Assembly (NCBI GenBank): GCA_902705825.1 | Contig: CACSIL010000013.1 | Coordinates: 1-53,855 of the forward strand | Length of the DNA stretch: 53,855 nt | Origin: Halioglobus japonicus | GTDB lineage: Bacteria > Pseudomonadota > Gammaproteobacteria > Pseudomonadales > Halieaceae | Reading direction: 5' to 3' | Shown here: positions 43,406 to 51,415 of the stretch, in pieces | How the letters are laid out: every line of letters starts with the position of its first letter | Position numbering within the stretch: the stretch's first letter is position 1 | Translations under genes and position numbers: made by a program | The notes under the pieces: model-generated | Told to the model about the DNA's origin: nothing | Databases searched by the model: none | The model's input: the letters and a program-made list of their open reading frames with translations, nothing else

Positions 43406-44534
43406 CCTGCGGCACCACTTCAACACCCTCAGCCAGACCGGGGGTGTCCAGAGACAGTACGATTTCATCGCCGGCCTCCAGTTCTCCCGTTACCTCGGTG
43501 AAGTTCCAGTTGCGAAGCCCGGTGTCGATAGAGAGGAGTTCCAATGTGCCGCTCTGGCGGTTGTAGCGATAGACCTGATCATTCTCCATCACCGCTTCGG
43601 TGGGAATGCGCAGCACATTCGCATGGGTGTCCAGAATAATGTCGATGTCTGCACTGTAGCCTACCAGTAGCCGCTCACGCACAGCGGGGTCTTCAAAAAC
43701 CACATCGACCTCCACCGTGCGGGCCTGTTTTTCCAGGTCGAGCACATAGGGGGCAATGCGGTTCAGGCTGCCGTTGAAGGTGTCACCGCGAAAGGCATCC
43801 AGGCTGATGCGAGCCGGCAGGCCGCGCTGAAGTTGGCCAGCGTCCACTTCATCAATGGGCGCGGTCACGTACAGGCAGCTGTAATCGATAAGATCGACAG
43901 CCGGCGGCGTGGCGACTCCGGGTGGGGAGGGCGTGACGTACTCGCCAATTTCACCGTTGATTTTTGCAATGATGCCGGCAAAGGGTGCGCGCAGGAAGGT
44001 CTCTTCCAACAGGACGTTGTTAATGTCGAGGTTGGCCTGCGCTACCTGAGCCTCGTCGCGGGCCGCCTGGCAGGCAAAGGCGCTGCTCTGTGCCTTGGTG
44101 CGGCCCAGTTCAGTTGCCTCTTTGGATGCGAGCTGTCTCGCCAGTAAGGTATCGAGGCGCGTGGCTTCGCGCGCGGCGTTATCGGCTTCGACACAAACTT
44201 GCTCGGCGGTGTGGCGCGCCGACTGCAATCTTGCACTTGCCTGGGACTGCATCGCCATGCGGTCTTTATTCCAGAGGGAGAGCAAAACCTGCCCGCTTTT
44301 AACGCGGTCACCCTCGTCTACAAGCAGGGTATCTACCCGTCCGCCAATGGGCATGGACAGTTTAGAGCGACGGCATGCCTCGACCGTGCCCGCGCGGGTA
44401 TTGGAGACGGTTTTTTCCACCGTACCGCGCGCCACGGTATGAAGGCGTACTTGCGCCGGTGGTTGCCGGCCCATGAACCAGATCGCCACAACAACCAGGG
44501 CGATAACGATCAGAAGTGCGATTGTTTTTTTCAC
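43398..44534 (-). CDS. Periplasmic adaptor of the MacA/HlyD type
   Basis: The 378-residue product has an N-terminal signal anchor (TIALLIVIALVVVAIWF) and a lipoyl-type half (MPIGGRVDTLLVDEGDRVKSG). A coiled-coil hairpin follows (about 100-185), then ETFLRAPFAGIIAKINGEIG and a beta-barrel domain with GYSADIDIILDTHANVLRIP. It would link the inner membrane permeases to an outer membrane channel. A GTG start is the only one giving the anchor. It heads the four-gene operon. No TolC-like gene is in the window. Confidence 0.9.
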   Translation of the reverse strand: MKKTIALLIVIALVVVAIWFMGRQPPAQVRLHTVARGTVEKTVSNTRAGTVEACRRSKLSMPIGGRVDTLLVDEGDRVKSGQVLLSLWNKDRMAMQSQASARLQSARHTAEQVCVEADNAAREATRLDTLLARQLASKEATELGRTKAQSSAFACQAARDEAQVAQANLDINNVLLEETFLRAPFAGIIAKINGEIGEYVTPSPPGVATPPAVDLIDYSCLYVTAPIDEVDAGQLQRGLPARISLDAFRGDTFNGSLNRIAPYVLDLEKQARTVEVDVVFEDPAVRERLLVGYSADIDIILDTHANVLRIPTEAVMENDQVYRYNRQSGTLELLSIDTGLRNWNFTEVTGELEAGDEIVLSLDTPGLAEGVEVVPQDD

Positions 44535-44702
44535 TAGTGTGCAAGCTCTGTCGCCAGTATCCGTCCATTATGCGGCTTGTGTGGTGAGTTTTCGACGATT
44601 TATATCAAGCCTTTCAGTGCCTCTCACTGGATACTGCGCGCCTCAGCGATTATATTGCAGCCCTGAATCGGGAATAGAATTTGTAGACAACGGAGTACCG
44701 CT

Positions 44703-45416
44703 ATGGGCAGGGCCTATCAGAATCGCAAGGAGTCGATGGCTAAAACGTCTGATATGAAGGCGCGCGTATACAGTCGCTATGCGCGCGAAATCTATGTGTC
44801 AGCCAAGGCTGGAGGGGTAGATCCCACGGCCAACCTCTCGCTGCGCGGCGTGATCGAACGGGCAAAACGCGCCCAGGTTCCGGCGCATGTCATTGAAAAA
44901 GCTCTGGATAAGGCCAAAGGTGTCGGTGGAGAAGATTTTTCCACGGCGCGCTATGAGGGCTTTGGCCCAGGTGGCAGCGCGGTTATTGTCGATTGCCTGA
45001 CAGATAACCCCAACCGTACTTTTGGCGATGTGCGCCAGTGCTTCAATAAAGCCAAGTGTAAGCTGGGCTCGCCGGGTAACGTCAGTCACCTGTTTGATCA
45101 CAGCGCGATTCTGGTGTTTGCAGGTGATGATGAAGAGGCGGCGCTGGAAGCACTGGTGATGGCAGACGTAGATGTCTCTGATATCGAATGCGATGACGGT
45201 AAGATAACGGTTTTTGCACCTAATACAGAGTACTACAAGGCAAAGCAGGCACTGCTGGATGCCTTCGAGGGCATGGAGTTTGAGGTGGATGACATACAGT
45301 TCGTGCCCCAGGCCACGATAGAGCTCAACGAAGAGGATCAAGGGGTGCTGGAAAACCTGGTGGACCTGCTCGATTATCTGGAAGATGTTCAAAACGTATA
45401 CCACAACGCCGGGTGA
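44703..45416 (+). CDS. YebC/PmpR family protein (YeeN-like)
   Basis: The 237-residue product matches the YebC/TACO1 family: MGRAYQNRKESMAKT, YAREIYVSAKAGGVDPTANL, RAKRAQVPAHVIEKALDKAK, ARYEGFGPGGSAVIVDCLTD and a C-terminal EDVQNVYHNAG. The altered N-terminus (MGRAYQNRKES rather than MAGHSKWANI) places it with the YeeN subgroup. Members were called transcriptional regulators, but recent work links YebC-type proteins to ribosome rescue at difficult sequences. CGGAG precedes the ATG. It is divergent from the ABC operon. Confidence 0.93.
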   Translation: MGRAYQNRKESMAKTSDMKARVYSRYAREIYVSAKAGGVDPTANLSLRGVIERAKRAQVPAHVIEKALDKAKGVGGEDFSTARYEGFGPGGSAVIVDCLTDNPNRTFGDVRQCFNKAKCKLGSPGNVSHLFDHSAILVFAGDDEEAALEALVMADVDVSDIECDDGKITVFAPNTEYYKAKQALLDAFEGMEFEVDDIQFVPQATIELNEEDQGVLENLVDLLDYLEDVQNVYHNAG

Positions 45417-45453
45417 CGCCCGGTTGAGAGGGTGTTATATTTCCATACCTGAT

Positions 45454-45482
45454 GTTGCATCACCGATAAGTGGTGATACAAC
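45454..45482. terminator. Imperfect hairpin downstream of the YeeN-like gene
   Basis: GTTGCATCACC and GGTGATACAAC can pair over 11 bp with one mismatch around a 7-base loop, 38 bp after the stop. No T-tract follows, so it may be a leader element for the next gene instead. Confidence 0.35.
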
Positions 45483-45521
45483 GCCATTCCCTGTCACACC
45501 GTAATCACCCTGGAGAACTTT

Positions 45522-46082
45522 ATGATGACTAAGAAATTTGTAGGTACACTGTCGCTTGCCCTGGTGACTTCTGTCCTTGTGGCCTGCGGTGGTGACGATA
45601 AGCCGAGCGCCATAGAGTCAGCTCAGAAGTCCATCAAAGACGCCACTGAAACAGTGACTGAAAAGACCAAATCAGCGGCCGACTCAGTGAGCGATGCGGC
45701 TAGCAGCGCTTACAGTGAAACCAAAGAAGCAGCTGGCGATGCCTATGACGCCACCGCAGATGCGGCCAGCGATGCGTATGATGCGACAGCGGAAGCCGCC
45801 GATGATGCCTATGACGCGACTAAAGACGCTGCCAGTGACGTAGCAGATTCTGCAGACAAAATGGCTGATAAGGCAACCGACGGCGTTAAAGATGCTGCCA
45901 GCAGTGCCGGCAAAATGGCCAGCGATGCTGCAGATAGCGTTAAAGGTGCGGCCAGCGATGCAGTCGACGGTGCCGGTGATATGGCAGATGATGCAGCCGA
46001 TGGCGCTGAAGACGCTGCCGATGCGACAGCTGATGCTGCCGACGAAGCCGCTGACAAAGCGAAAAAGGCAATGGATAAGTAA
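45522..46082 (+). CDS. LEA-like alanine/aspartate-rich repeat lipoprotein
   Basis: The 186-residue product has a lipoprotein signal with lipobox TSVLVAC (Cys about 22). The mature part is almost wholly Ala, Asp, Lys, Ser and Thr in degenerate 7- to 11-residue repeats such as DAYDATADAASDAYDATAEA and ADKMADKATDGVKDAASSAG. This resembles group 3 LEA and apolipoprotein-like amphipathic helices. Such proteins can protect membranes or proteins under desiccation, salt or cold. TGGAGAA precedes the ATG. A hairpin terminator follows. The function is inferred from composition and no catalytic role is expected. Confidence 0.82.
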   Translation: MMTKKFVGTLSLALVTSVLVACGGDDKPSAIESAQKSIKDATETVTEKTKSAADSVSDAASSAYSETKEAAGDAYDATADAASDAYDATAEAADDAYDATKDAASDVADSADKMADKATDGVKDAASSAGKMASDAADSVKGAASDAVDGAGDMADDAADGAEDAADATADAADEAADKAKKAMDK

Positions 46083-46095
46083 CACCCTATTGCCG

Positions 46096-46125
46096 GTATC
46101 AGGCTGCCTTCTGGCGGCCTGATAC
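46096..46125 (+). terminator. Terminator hairpin next to a poly-C tract
   Basis: GTATCAGGCTGCC, loop TTCT, GGCGGCCTGATAC forms a 13-bp stem with one U-G wobble. It lies 14 bp after the LEA-like gene. Instead of a T-tract it is followed by TCT and then 11 C residues. It sits between convergent genes. Confidence 0.7.
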
Positions 46126-46128
46126 TCT

Positions 46129-46139
46129 CCCCCCCCCCC
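46129..46139. repeat. Homopolymer of 11 C residues between convergent genes
   Basis: The tract ends 3 bp before the stop codon of the leftward LLM gene at 46143. Long C or G runs are prone to slippage and to sequencing error. Because it lies outside both reading frames it should not switch either protein on or off. Confidence 0.9.
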
Positions 46140-46142
46140 AGT

Positions 46143-47126
46143 TTACCCGAATGCCTGTCGCAGTAGCTCAAACGAGCGTTTGCGATCCTCCAGATAGTAG
46201 ATATTGGTTACCGCCATAATTTCATCAGCTTGATGCAGCGCTGCCAGTTCCTCTATGCGCCGCTTGACCTGTGGTGGTGTACCCGAAGCGCGGCTGTTTT
46301 CCCGGCTGGCAATAAAGGCTTTCTCATGGGCTCCCAGTGGGTAGTTCAACGCCTCCTGAGGTGTCATTGATCGGCCATTGGATTGGCCGGTAAAAAAACG
46401 AAACAGATTGAGATCATAGGTCAGCTGTAATGCCTGGGCCTGCTCTTCGGTGTCCGCGCAGAACACGCTCAACGTAAGAATTGCATAGGGCTGGCGCTGC
46501 ATCTCGCTGGGCTGGAACTGCGATTTGTACAAGCCGATCAACCTGGGGTCTGCCTGTGGGTTGATGAACAAACCGAGGTTGTAGGGCAACCCCCGCTGAG
46601 CGGCCAGCACTGCACTGTCCGGGCTGGAACCGAGCATCCATAGCGGAAGGTTTTTCGGCGGGCGTGGGCTGACAATGGGGCTGGTATTCTCCGACCACAA
46701 ATACTCGCTGAGTTTTTCTGTCAATGCGGGAAAGGCGTCAAATTTGGGGCGGCCATCGGTCGCTAGCGCAACGGCAGTGGACATGTCAGCCCCGGGTGCC
46801 CGCCCGATGCCGAGATCGACCCGGTCAGGGTAGAGGTTGGCCAGCAGCGAAAACACTTCCGCTATTTTGTAGGGGCTGTAGTGCGGCAGCATGATGCCAC
46901 CGGAGCCGATGCGAATACGGTTTGTTGCCGCGCCTATTGCAGCCAGTAATACTTCCGGTGCGCTTCCGGCCACCGAGGGGAAGGCGTGGTGCTCGGACAC
47001 CCAGAACCGTGTATACCCCAGTTCTTCACACCACTTGGCCATTTGCAGCGTTTCCTGCAGGGCGGTTGCCGCATCGTCGGCCGAGCGTGCCAGAGATTGA
47101 TCTAATACAGATAGTGCCACTGTCAT
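46143..47126 (-). CDS. LLM-class flavin-dependent oxidoreductase (YhbW/MsnO8 type)
   Basis: The 327-residue luciferase-like protein has SVLDQSLARSADDAATALQE, WVSEHHAFPSVAGSAPEVLL, RIRIGSGGIMLPHYSPYKIA and FSLLANLYPDRVDLGIGRAP. Later blocks are LPLWMLGSSPDSAVLAAQRG and ADEIMAVTNIYYLEDRKRSF. This pattern is that of E. coli YhbW and the MsnO8 subgroup, which use FMN. It belongs to a different LLM branch from the protein at 23090. It starts 5 bp after the patatin-like lipoprotein gene on the same strand, so they are likely cotranscribed. The substrate is unknown. Confidence 0.9.
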   Translation of the reverse strand: MTVALSVLDQSLARSADDAATALQETLQMAKWCEELGYTRFWVSEHHAFPSVAGSAPEVLLAAIGAATNRIRIGSGGIMLPHYSPYKIAEVFSLLANLYPDRVDLGIGRAPGADMSTAVALATDGRPKFDAFPALTEKLSEYLWSENTSPIVSPRPPKNLPLWMLGSSPDSAVLAAQRGLPYNLGLFINPQADPRLIGLYKSQFQPSEMQRQPYAILTLSVFCADTEEQAQALQLTYDLNLFRFFTGQSNGRSMTPQEALNYPLGAHEKAFIASRENSRASGTPPQVKRRIEELAALHQADEIMAVTNIYYLEDRKRSFELLRQAFG

Positions 47127-47131
47127 GAGCG

Positions 47132-48343
47132 CTAGTTGGTCGCCTGATAAACCAGTTGGTTGAGATCCAGGTTGGTCCAGGCGGTGCCATTGATTGCCCG
47201 TTGATAACCGTAGTCGAACAGTGCGGACATATAGCTGGGGTCAAAGAGCGTTTCACCCGGGTTTTCAGGGGCATTCATCGGAATCCATGTCAATTTCAGA
47301 TCGACGCCGTCGCGCTGGGTTATGGCGGCTATTCGGAACGCGTCACCAATGCCTTGTGTGCGGATCAGGGAGTCCACTGCGCGTGTTCCAATATTGGCCA
47401 ATCTCGCCTTGACCGGATCGTACGCGGCCTCGATTCGGGAGTTGCGAATCACATAGGCTGTAGGCGTGCCTTTGATATCGAGATCCTGCCTCACCTTTGT
47501 GAAGTCAGTGTGGGTAGGGTAGAGAAACATTTGCGCAGAAGTACCACCATCCACGTGCATTTCATCGTAGGTTTTTCCATCGGGGGTCTGCACTTTGATA
47601 TAGGCCGGTGGAAAAACACCCGGGATGGATGCCGATGCCAGTAGTACCTGGCGGATAAGTTGTGCTGCACCGGGTTGACCGCTGTTGGCGATACGCCCGA
47701 TATTCCAGATGACGGGCCGACCGGCATCCAGATCGGTGGTTCCGATATTCAGAATTCTGCCCTTGCGATACTCAGCGGCAATCTCCGCAATCATCTCATC
47801 CGTCACATATTCTTCGAGCATGTCCATCAACGGGGTGTTATCTGCTACGGAGTCGCCCCTTATGATGGAAAAAATACCGCGGCGAAAGAATATGCGCGAG
47901 CTCTCCAGTGTGGTGTAGAGCAATTTGAGTTCTTCGTCGTAATCCGGGCCGAGGAACGCAAACGGCGCTGTCAGAGCCCCGGTGCTCACACCGGTGACCA
48001 TTGTGAACTCCGGTCTGGTGCCTGCATGGGTCCATCCCACCAGCACACCGGCGCCATAGGCGCCATCGGCACCTCCGCCGGAAATTGCCAGGTAGTTGTG
48101 TTCGGTGTGCATAATGCCACCGAAGTCGCGCTCCAGTGTGTTGGGATCTCGGGGCATGAGGGCCGCTTGGTGTTCTCCATTGCGGTAATCGCCCCAGGCA
48201 CGTAAGTCCTGCCTGCCCAGCACACTGACCTGTGTGTATTGATCTTCCGGCACAGGGTTACGGAGTATGGCCGAGCATGCGCCGAGCAGCACACAGCATG
48301 CGATAAGCAATGGGGCTCGGAGGATGTTTGGAATGGACTGCAT
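47132..48343 (-). CDS. Patatin-like phospholipase lipoprotein
   Basis: The 403-residue product has a lipoprotein signal with lipobox VLLGAC (Cys about 23). The patatin domain follows: LAISGGGADGAYGAG (oxyanion hole), TGVSTGALTAPFAFLG (Gly-x-Ser-x-Gly nucleophile) and DEMHVDGGTSAQMF (Asp of the Ser-Asp dyad). It would be a membrane-bound lipid acyl hydrolase facing the periplasm or outside. It heads a two-gene leftward operon with the LLM oxidoreductase. The lipid substrate is not clear from the sequence. Confidence 0.92.
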   Translation of the reverse strand: MQSIPNILRAPLLIACCVLLGACSAILRNPVPEDQYTQVSVLGRQDLRAWGDYRNGEHQAALMPRDPNTLERDFGGIMHTEHNYLAISGGGADGAYGAGVLVGWTHAGTRPEFTMVTGVSTGALTAPFAFLGPDYDEELKLLYTTLESSRIFFRRGIFSIIRGDSVADNTPLMDMLEEYVTDEMIAEIAAEYRKGRILNIGTTDLDAGRPVIWNIGRIANSGQPGAAQLIRQVLLASASIPGVFPPAYIKVQTPDGKTYDEMHVDGGTSAQMFLYPTHTDFTKVRQDLDIKGTPTAYVIRNSRIEAAYDPVKARLANIGTRAVDSLIRTQGIGDAFRIAAITQRDGVDLKLTWIPMNAPENPGETLFDPSYMSALFDYGYQRAINGTAWTNLDLNQLVYQATN

Positions 48344-48423
48344 GGGGCGCGATCATCGCATGCTTGGGTTCGAGTGCCAAGTTCATTAGAGGCGCGCAGA
48401 CTCGCAGGTGTTAAGATGGCCCC

Positions 48424-48834
48424 ATGGAATTTCTCACTACCTGGCAACAACCACTTTTGTGGGCCAGCGGCTTGTCGTTACTAGCCGCTGTCGCCACTAT
48501 AGTGGCGATACCCTGGGTGGTGACACGGTTACCGCAGGATTACTTTGCCAACGAAGAGCGGCACGCATTGCGGGATAGTTCTGACAAACCTGTTCTTGTG
48601 CTGGCCCTGGGTGTTTTAAAAAATGTGTTCGGGCTGTTGCTGATTCTCGCAGGACTCATCATGCTGGTGACGCCGGGGCAGGGTGTGCTGACGTTGTTGA
48701 TCGGTTTGCTGTTGATGAATTTCCCCGGCAAGTATCGTGTTGAGCGCTGGCTGGTATTGCGCCCCGGTGTACTTCGCGGGCTTAACTGGTTGCGCGAGAA
48801 GCGCGGGCACGTGCATTTCGATACACCGCGTTAG
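48424..48834 (+). CDS. PGPGW-type small membrane protein
   Basis: The 136-residue product has two or three membrane helices (GLSLLAAVATIVAIPWVV and VFGLLLILAGLIMLVTPGQG, then VLTLLIGLLLMNF). The central TPGQG loop and FPGKYRVERWLV match the family named for a PGPGW motif. Members are integral membrane proteins of unknown function found widely in proteobacteria. It is divergent from the patatin gene. Confidence 0.82.
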   Translation: MEFLTTWQQPLLWASGLSLLAAVATIVAIPWVVTRLPQDYFANEERHALRDSSDKPVLVLALGVLKNVFGLLLILAGLIMLVTPGQGVLTLLIGLLLMNFPGKYRVERWLVLRPGVLRGLNWLREKRGHVHFDTPR

Positions 48835-48941
48835 CACATAGCGTTTATCCACACAGTGTTGATCTAAACGGGCTTGTTCGCGGTCGAGTATGCGCTATTC
48901 TGACGCTGTTGGTATTGATCATTGGATAGAGAGGTTTTTGT

Positions 48942-49358
48942 ATGCGTTCAAATGTGTTGGTAAGGTCTATAGCTGCAGCGGTGGTTCTCTTTTCGCTTGC
49001 CGGTGTTGCGCACGCGCAAGAGGGCGATCAAACCAGTTGGCTGGAACTCGTTAAAGGGCCCAATGGCGAAATCATCGGCGCTGAACTGGTGGAAATTCAA
49101 CCAGGAGACTCTGACGATATGCAGAAGATCACCGTGGCTATCCCGAAGTCTGGGCTGGGTGACCGCGACGAGATCGAGGAAGTGTTGGTTATCGGCCAGA
49201 GGCCGCCCGAGCCGGAAAAGCCCAAACCCATAGAATTCACCTATGAGTGGGTGGCAGATTACGATAATGACAACTACGGGCTTGTTATTCGACTCGGCAA
49301 GGACACTAACTGGCCGATCCGCCTCTATATGAACTCAGAAGCGGGATTCGTCGACTAG
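48942..49358 (+). CDS. Small periplasmic protein of unknown function with a TonB-box-like motif
   Basis: The 138-residue product has a signal peptide (IAAAVVLFSLAGVAHAQ). The mature part includes LELVKGPNGEIIGAELVEIQ and, near residue 82, EEVLVIGQRPPEPEKPKP. A short beta-like C-terminus with YEWVADYDNDNYGLVIRLGK follows. EEVLVIGQR resembles the TonB box at the start of TonB-dependent receptors, here followed by a Pro/Lys-rich linker and no receptor. GAGAGG precedes the ATG. I do not recognise a family. It might interact with the TonB system or the cell envelope, but that is speculation. Confidence 0.75.
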   Translation: MRSNVLVRSIAAAVVLFSLAGVAHAQEGDQTSWLELVKGPNGEIIGAELVEIQPGDSDDMQKITVAIPKSGLGDRDEIEEVLVIGQRPPEPEKPKPIEFTYEWVADYDNDNYGLVIRLGKDTNWPIRLYMNSEAGFVD

Positions 49359-49393
49359 ACCAAGCGCTGTTCTCGGCTGGTTTACCGGTAAGA

Positions 49394-49723
49394 CTAACGC
49401 CAGGAGCAGCCAAAACTGGCGACAGTGACTTTAGGTGGCAGACGAAATTCAACGGCCAGTGATGTGTCTGCCCGGTCAGCAGCCATTGAAGTGAAGCCCG
49501 CGTCCGGGAGTGTGAACTCACTGGACTGGGCATTCGCTATTCCCGCCACATGATTTAACCGGGTATCCCTTTTGTTCTTTTCTTCCGGGTTGGGCTTGTA
49601 GGTCAGATATTTGCTGCCGAGTTTGACGCCGCATTGAAAAAAAGCGAACTGATCAGCCGCGTGTGCGTTACCGGCGGTAGCAGCCATGGCGACGATCACA
49701 AGCGCAAGTAATGGTTTTATCAT
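49394..49723 (-). CDS. Small secreted protein of unknown function
   Basis: The 109-residue product has a signal peptide (MIKPLLALVIVAMAATAGNA, ending HAA). A short mature domain follows with FAFFQCGVKLGSKYLTYKPN and VTVASFGCSWR. Two Cys residues could form one disulfide across the domain. I do not recognise the family. It converges with the previous small periplasmic protein gene (35 bp apart). Confidence 0.7.
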   Translation of the reverse strand: MIKPLLALVIVAMAATAGNAHAADQFAFFQCGVKLGSKYLTYKPNPEEKNKRDTRLNHVAGIANAQSSEFTLPDAGFTSMAADRADTSLAVEFRLPPKVTVASFGCSWR

Positions 49724-49928
49724 GACGCTTTCTCGACAGTAGAGAACCTCAGAATTTCAATCTAGTACAAATCGAGACGATATTCACTTATAGAATGTGT
49801 TAACTAGTTCCGTATTACATATTGTAATATCACAAGGAATTGTTTAGTTATAAGACTGCTGGATAAGGCTGTGTCGGCCTGTTGAGCAATTTGTACCGCT
49901 TTCATGGCGATCAAACGGCTCTAAGTCC

Positions 49929-49957
49929 TTGACTCGAAAAGAGCACATCCCTATAGT
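49929..49957 (+). promoter_or_regulatory. Sigma-70 promoter of tRNA-Arg
   Basis: TTGACT (49929-49934), a 17-bp spacer and TATAGT (49952-49957) lie directly before the tRNA. The GC-rich stretch ACCGCCCCC after the -10 looks like a stringent-response discriminator, usual for stable RNA genes. Confidence 0.85.
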
Positions 49958-49969
49958 ACCGCCCCCTAC

Positions 49970-50046
49970 GCGCCTGTAGCTCAGCTGGATAGAGTACCTG
50001 GCTACGAACCAGGCGGTCGCACGTTCGAATCGTGCCAGGCGCGCCA
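49970..50046 (+). tRNA. tRNA-Arg (anticodon ACG)
   Basis: The 77-base gene folds as a full cloverleaf. The acceptor stem is GCGCCTG with CAGGCGC, and the anticodon stem is CCTGG with CCAGG around the loop CTACGAA, giving anticodon ACG. The T-stem is GCACG with CGTGC around TTCGAAT. The 3' CCA is encoded. ACG, read as ICG after editing, decodes CGU, CGC and CGA. The 3' part of tRNA genes is a common integrase target, and a truncated integrase lies just downstream. Confidence 0.97.
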
Positions 50047-50065
50047 AATTTCTTCAAAATTATCA

Positions 50066-50098
50066 AACGGTTGGCCCATCATGAGCCAGCCGTTTTTT
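50066..50098 (+). terminator. Rho-independent terminator of tRNA-Arg
   Basis: AACGGTTGGC and GCCAGCCGTT pair over 10 bp (one G-T wobble) around a 9-base loop and run into six T residues. It starts 20 bp after the tRNA. Confidence 0.85.
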
Positions 50099-50161
50099 GT
50101 TTCAGCATAACCAGTGCCGGACTTTTGCCGGATTTTTCCTCACAGACCTTGTTTGCCGCCT

Positions 50162-50374
50162 CTAAAAGCCAGAGAGTTTTTGTTTCAGCCACTGATCCAC
50201 CAGTGCTTGAACATGCTTTTGTTTGAGTGATGAGGCTTTCAATTGTCGAAAGCCCAGCTCGTGCAACTGGTTGGCGATTGCGCTCAACTGGCGCTCACGG
50301 CCTACGCGGGTTTCGAAGCTGCCTTCATGGCTGTGCTTGCATAACATTTTCAGTTGGTAGTTCAGATCTCGCAT
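50162..50374 (-). pseudogene. N-terminal fragment of a tyrosine integrase of a mobile element
   Basis: The 70-residue frame begins MRDLNYQLKMLCKHSHEGSF and continues with RQLSAIANQLHELGFRQLKA, then SSLKQKHVQALVDQW and LKQKLSGF before the stop. This is the start of the integrase-domain proteins found in integrative elements of marine gammaproteobacteria. Intact members continue with a segment like GTIKNRMAALRWWAEK and a C-terminal catalytic domain of about 200 residues. Everything after the N-terminal DNA-binding helices is missing, so the protein cannot recombine DNA. It faces the tRNA-Arg gene, which was probably the integration target. Confidence 0.7.
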
Positions 50375-51415
50375 AGTGTTGTTTCCATCGGTGAGTGTTT
50401 CTGATCACCAGGCAACAAAAGCTGCGCAGGCCCGCTGAGCGGTACGATCACGGGACACCAATCCCGGTTGACCTGAATGTGTCTGGCCATAGACAACACG
50501 GTGTGTTTTCGACGAAAACTGGCCCGTGCAAACCAACGGTTATCCAGCCAAAGGCTGGTGGTGGATTTCTCCTTTTTAAGTTGAGCAGAGCGCACTGACC
50601 GCCAGTGCGTTTGCGTGGTTGAAGAGACTGTGGAACAGCCCAGTCGACTTTGACCGGGTATCACAGCGGTTATAGAAAAGATCCCACCAAAAACCGGGAG
50701 AGATTTGAAGGAACGGTACCCAGGCGAAGCGGCACTGCGATAGTTTGAAGATGGACCCGGTCATCACTGACCGCTGCGTCAAAAATGGTCCTGACTGACG
50801 CGTTCGGCAGATTCCAAAACATCCAGATTCTGCCTACCCCGTTTGCTTGCGCAAGGAGGGGTTTTCCTTACCACTTTAAGCGCAGTGGTAGCGACAAGTG
50901 GGCCTACTATACGAACCCGTAATACCGGCGTCACAGAGAATTCAGCCCCAATCGGTAGTGTTTTTTTCGGACGCCTGGCGCTTTAATTGTCAGGACCCGG
51001 TCGGAAAATGGCACTTCGGCGGTACTGATAGCGTTTTTGAACCCAGATATCCATTTGAAGGAGTGGTTCCAGTGGAACCACCCTTGAAAACACATGGGGC
51101 AGGCGTGATATTGAGATTAATACTGTAGATCGCGGGCACCCACGTCACTACCCGCTTTGCGGTGTAGTGACGTGGGATTCTGATGTAGAGTGCGATAAGG
51201 TTTGCTGTGATTATCCTGCCGAGTCCGGACAAGATCTGCCTATTTCTGCCGACAGAAGCTCGGTATTGCGTTTTTTTACCATCAGATGAAAGTCATCAAA
51301 AATATTATAATAAAAGTAGCGTGGGTACCTAAAAGACAAAAAATATAATGGCTTTGTTAAGCAAACAGTCGGCCCGAGGCTTGCCTCTCATTAAATATAA
51401 TGTAATATATGTAGC
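50375..51415. other. Accessory intergenic region, 1041 bp, with several hairpins
   Basis: I see no convincing gene. A minus-strand frame (50664 to 50362) overlaps the integrase start and includes MARHIQVNRDWCPVIVPLSG; it might be a remnant. Several inverted repeats are present: CCCC and GGGG arms with an inner TTGC/GCAA stem (50837-50861, then TTTT), ACCACT and AGTGGT (50870-50889), and GTGGTTCC and GGAACCAC (51063-51081). A large hairpin at 51139-51176 is listed separately. The last 150 bp are AT-rich and contain the promoter region of the toxin-antitoxin pair. The rest looks like decayed mobile-element DNA. Confidence 0.5.
51139..51176. terminator. Large near-perfect hairpin in the accessory region
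   Basis: CCCACGTCACTAC and GTAGTGACGTGGG are perfect 13-bp arms. Between them CCGC-TTT-GCGG extends the stem by four pairs, with one unpaired T. With no flanking T-tract on the right it could be a terminator, a mobile-element end or a structured RNA. Confidence 0.55.

Noticed and set aside
45684..46171. Long minus-strand frames opposite the LEA-like lipoprotein
   Set aside because: They arise from the repetitive Ala/Asp codons of the sense gene; the plus strand has the lipobox, ribosome site and terminator.
50898..51232. Small overlapping frames on both strands in the accessory region
   Set aside because: Neither has a convincing start or a motif I recognise, and they cross inverted repeats; I treat the region as non-coding.
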